Shown here: piece by piece, positions 61,808-64,000 of the stretch
Numbering within the stretch: position 1 is the stretch's first letter
How the letters are laid out: each line of letters begins with the position of its first letter
Assembly (NCBI RefSeq): GCF_009495745.1
Contig: NZ_WIDQ01000003.1
Location: forward strand, 124,001-188,000
DNA length: 64,000 bases
Reading direction: 5' to 3'
From: Niveispirillum sp. SYP-B3756
GTDB taxonomy: Bacteria > Pseudomonadota > Alphaproteobacteria > Azospirillales > Azospirillaceae
The notes under the pieces: generated by a model
The model's input: only the letters and a program-made list of their open reading frames with translations
Database searches by the model: none
What the model was told of the DNA's origin: nothing
Program-made: the position numbers and the translations under genes

Positions 61808-63463
61808 TCAGCTTTCCTGGTAGAGCCAGTTGCGGATGATCGACACCGCCTCTTCCGGATGCTTTTCCACGATCTCCCCCACCTTGCGCAGGGAAGAGGC
61901 GCGCACCCGGCCATCGACGCGGTTGATGTCGATCATCTGCTCCAGTTCCTCGTTGGCCTGGGCGGCCTCCATCGCCAGTTCGCGGGCCAATGCCCCGCCA
62001 CCGGGGCCGGCCAGTTGCGGCACGCCGCTGCCATCCGACAGCAGGTCAGGCTCTTCCTCCAGCTGCGGCGTACGGTCCAGCACGCGGGTGATCATCGGCT
62101 TGATCACCAGCAGGATCACCAGGATGGCAACGATGGCCATGATCAGCATCTCGGCGATGCGGAGCACATCTTCCTTCGGGATGCCCAGAATGGTCTCGTT
62201 CATGCCCGCCAGTTCATCATCAGGCCGGGCGAACTGCATGTTCACCACTTCCACCACATCGCCGCGGGCCGGATCGACGCCCACGGCCGACTGGACCAGC
62301 CGCTGCAACTGCGCCAGTTCCGCCTCGCTGCGCGGCTGATAGGTCTTGGTCCCATCCTCTGCGGTGGTGTAATTGCCATCCACCAGCACGGCGACGGAGA
62401 GGCGGCGTACCAGACCCGTCTCCCGCTCATGGATCTTCGTGGTCTTGCTGATTTCGTAATTGGTGGTTTCTTCCGTGCGGTTCTTCTTTTCCGAAGAACC
62501 ACCGGCGGCATTGCTGGCGGTATCACCATTGGGCAGGTTGGCGGCCACCGTCACCGGATCGACACCATCCTTGTTCTGGCTTTCAGAATTCTCTGTCACA
62601 GATTGGGTGCCGCGCACCACCTGCCCATCGGGGTCATAAATCTCGCTGTTGGTGGTGATGCGGTCGAAATCCATCTCCACCGAGACGCGGGCCTGCACCT
62701 TGCCATGCCCGACGGACCGGCCCAACAGTTCCTCAATGGTGGCGGTCAGTTCCTGTTCACGCGCCAACCGGCGTTCCTCTGCCGAGGCGGCCATGGCTTC
62801 GGGCGAATTCGCCTTGGCGCTGCGCGACAGCAGCTTGCCCTTGTCATCAATGATGGACACGTTCGACGGGTCCATCTGCGGCACGGCCGCCGCCACCAGG
62901 GTCTGGATGGCCAGCACCTGATCCTTGGAAAGCTGGGTACCGGGGCGCAGTTTCAGCACCACGCCTGCGGTGGGCGTCTGTGCCTGCCGGGCGAACAGTT
63001 CCCGCTTGGGCAGCACCAGATGCACGCGCGCATTCATGACCGGCTGCAAGGTCTGGATGGAGCGGACCAGCTCCCCTTCCTTGGCGCGCAGCTGCTGCAT
63101 ATTCTGCATGAAGGCGGTTGTGCCCAGCCCTTCGGGCTGGTTGAAAATCTCATTCCCGACATTGCCGCCGCTGGGCAGGCCCTGCTGGGCCAAAGTCATA
63201 CGCAGCCGGCCGACCTCATCGACCGGCACCTCAATCCGGGTGCCGTCCGCGCTGGCCTTGTAGGGGATTTTCTGTGTTTCGAGCTGCTGGATGATCGCGC
63301 CACCATCCGACGGCGACAGATCGCTGTAAAGCAGCGACATGGTCGGGCTGGACCAGGAGCCGGCAAAATAGATGATAGCGCCGATCGTCAACAGAACGGC
63401 AGCGCCGATCCCGGCCAGACGCGCAGGGCCGAGACCCCGCAATGTTTGCAGAAACGACTCCAC
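61808..63463 (-). CDS. fliF: flagellar MS-ring protein FliF
   Basis: A 551-residue protein with two membrane segments, one near the N-terminus (GIGAAVLLTIGAIIYFAG) and one near residues 440-465 (RIAEMLIMAIVAILVILLVI). Between them are the ring-building motifs PVNARVHLVLPKRELF-like sequence and VSIIDDKGKLL. The C-terminal end (EGQ-like GRVRASSLRKVGEIVEKHPEEAVSIIRNWL) is the FliG-binding tail. The GTG at 63463 has AGGAG about 10 nt upstream; an in-frame TTG at 63487 would add eight residues. Confidence 0.95.
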   Translation of the reverse strand: MESFLQTLRGLGPARLAGIGAAVLLTIGAIIYFAGSWSSPTMSLLYSDLSPSDGGAIIQQLETQKIPYKASADGTRIEVPVDEVGRLRMTLAQQGLPSGGNVGNEIFNQPEGLGTTAFMQNMQQLRAKEGELVRSIQTLQPVMNARVHLVLPKRELFARQAQTPTAGVVLKLRPGTQLSKDQVLAIQTLVAAAVPQMDPSNVSIIDDKGKLLSRSAKANSPEAMAASAEERRLAREQELTATIEELLGRSVGHGKVQARVSVEMDFDRITTNSEIYDPDGQVVRGTQSVTENSESQNKDGVDPVTVAANLPNGDTASNAAGGSSEKKNRTEETTNYEISKTTKIHERETGLVRRLSVAVLVDGNYTTAEDGTKTYQPRSEAELAQLQRLVQSAVGVDPARGDVVEVVNMQFARPDDELAGMNETILGIPKEDVLRIAEMLIMAIVAILVILLVIKPMITRVLDRTPQLEEEPDLLSDGSGVPQLAGPGGGALARELAMEAAQANEELEQMIDINRVDGRVRASSLRKVGEIVEKHPEEAVSIIRNWLYQES

Positions 63464-63649
63464 GGGAACCGCGCTCCTGTCAGGCAAGGATCGTAGGCCA
63501 GACTCTACAAGGGATTAGCTGTAATTTCGAGCAGGATCGCACGACACCTGTGAATGTCGGGTTAATCAAGTGGGCAAATTTTGCCTGATTTTTTTTAGTT
63601 GTGGCATTTTTGGTACGATAAACATCGAATTTGTACTGACTCTGCATTC

Positions 63650-63670
63650 GTCGTTGCAAATTGCAACGAC
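63650..63670. repeat. inverted repeat after pgeF
   Basis: Arms GTCGTTGCAA (63650-63659) and TTGCAACGAC (63661-63670) around a single A. It sits 3 nt beyond the pgeF stop codon and about 190 nt upstream of fliF. It could be a weak terminator hairpin or an operator. Confidence 0.6.
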
Positions 63671-63673
63671 CAC

Positions 63674-64000
63674 TCAGCCCAGCGCGATCAGGGAAATGCC
63701 CCGCCCATAATCCGGCTCCCCACGCAGCGTGGTGCGCCGATAGGAGAAGAAACGGTCTTCCTGGGTCACCGTATCCTGCCCGGCATGGGCGATATGGCCG
63801 ATGCCGGCATCGCGCAGCCTGTCATCGACATAGCCGGCCAGATCGAACATCCAGTGGCTTTCGCGCTTGCTGGGCTTGAACAGCTTTGCATTATTGGCTG
63901 CCATGGCCAGGAAGCGGCCGCGGAATTCCGGCCCCACCTCATAACTGTCCCAGGCGATATGCGGGCCGACGGCGGCGCGGATGCGGGTGGGATCGGCCCC
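63674..64000 (-). CDS. pgeF: peptidoglycan editing factor PgeF / multicopper polyphenol oxidase-like (5' end cut)
   Basis: The visible 108 residues are the C-terminal part of a YfiH/YlmD-type protein, with GADPTRIRAAVGPHIAWDSYEVGPEFRGRF, HWMFDLAGYVDDRLRDAGI and the end SYRRTTLRGEPDYGRGISLIAL. These proteins act on purine nucleosides and in peptidoglycan editing. In the usual GPCI motif the Cys, a metal ligand, is His here (GPHI). The start of the gene lies outside the window to the right. Confidence 0.88.
   Translation of the reverse strand, partial: GADPTRIRAAVGPHIAWDSYEVGPEFRGRFLAMAANNAKLFKPSKRESHWMFDLAGYVDDRLRDAGIGHIAHAGQDTVTQEDRFFSYRRTTLRGEPDYGRGISLIALG

Noticed and set aside
63488-63560. 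Sigma-54 promoter upstream of fliF (TGGC and TTGC on the minus strand)
   Set aside because: The GG and GC elements are 12 nt apart instead of the required 10, and the site lies at the start codon.

Overview
The window is a GC-rich chromosomal segment from an alphaproteobacterium, most likely a member of the Rhodospirillales close to Azospirillum, Niveispirillum or Nitrospirillum. This placement is an inference from gene content. It has the mitochondria-type complex I accessory subunits NDUFA12 and NDUFS4, the alphaproteobacterial block NDUFA12-mlaD-DUF2155-aat, a B12-dependent ribonucleotide reductase, a fliF-fliH-fliN-flbD-flhA flagellar block, and several chemoreceptors. I see no phage, insertion sequence, CRISPR array or replication origin.

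Layout. 1-8.5 kb: a cut 3-hydroxybutyrate dehydrogenase, an AsmA protein, a small DUF4169 protein, a GH17-GT2 beta-glucan synthase-like fusion, a HIT protein, a secreted endonuclease/phosphatase-fold protein and a GNAT acetyltransferase. 8.6-18.1 kb: a decayed toxin-antitoxin fusion, an Lhr-type helicase, a lytic transglycosylase, a TPR-methyltransferase, lrgA/lrgB, a Tat-type dienelactone hydrolase and an RhlE-type RNA helicase. 18.5-28 kb: a TorF-like porin, a chemoreceptor ending in a PilZ domain, two divergent PepSY genes with a two-component system, OsmC, an alpha/beta hydrolase, a FosA-like protein and a hybrid kinase. 28-44.9 kb: nrdJ, a UPF0104 membrane protein, the NDUFA12-mlaD-DUF2155-aat block, an HBM-type chemoreceptor, a TPP-riboswitch-controlled thiZXY transporter, an HDAC-like deacetylase, DUF192, EamA, tRNA-Pro, NDUFS4 and tRNA-Arg. 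45-50.2 kb: CBS, YciI and small unknown genes, then a sulfonate/nitrate-type ABC transporter. 50.2-63.5 kb: one minus-strand flagellar block, fliF-fliH-fliN-motA-flbD-flhA-flhF-flhG, ending in a large repetitive FliK-like protein. At the right edge is the 3' part of pgeF.

The most unusual finding is a family of four intergenic repeats, near 14.6, 21.9, 42.1 and 46.7 kb. Each is a chain of hairpins with conserved loops but stems that change in a compensating way between copies. In three copies the terminal hairpin starts 2-4 nt after a stop codon. Also notable are four operator half-sites spaced exactly 11 bp apart between the two divergent PepSY genes, a vapBC-type remnant made by a frameshift plus a deletion, a chemoreceptor with an intact c-di-GMP-binding signature, and ten 54-residue repeats in the FliK-like protein.

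Limits: all calls come from reading the sequence and recalled family knowledge. No database search or folding program was run.
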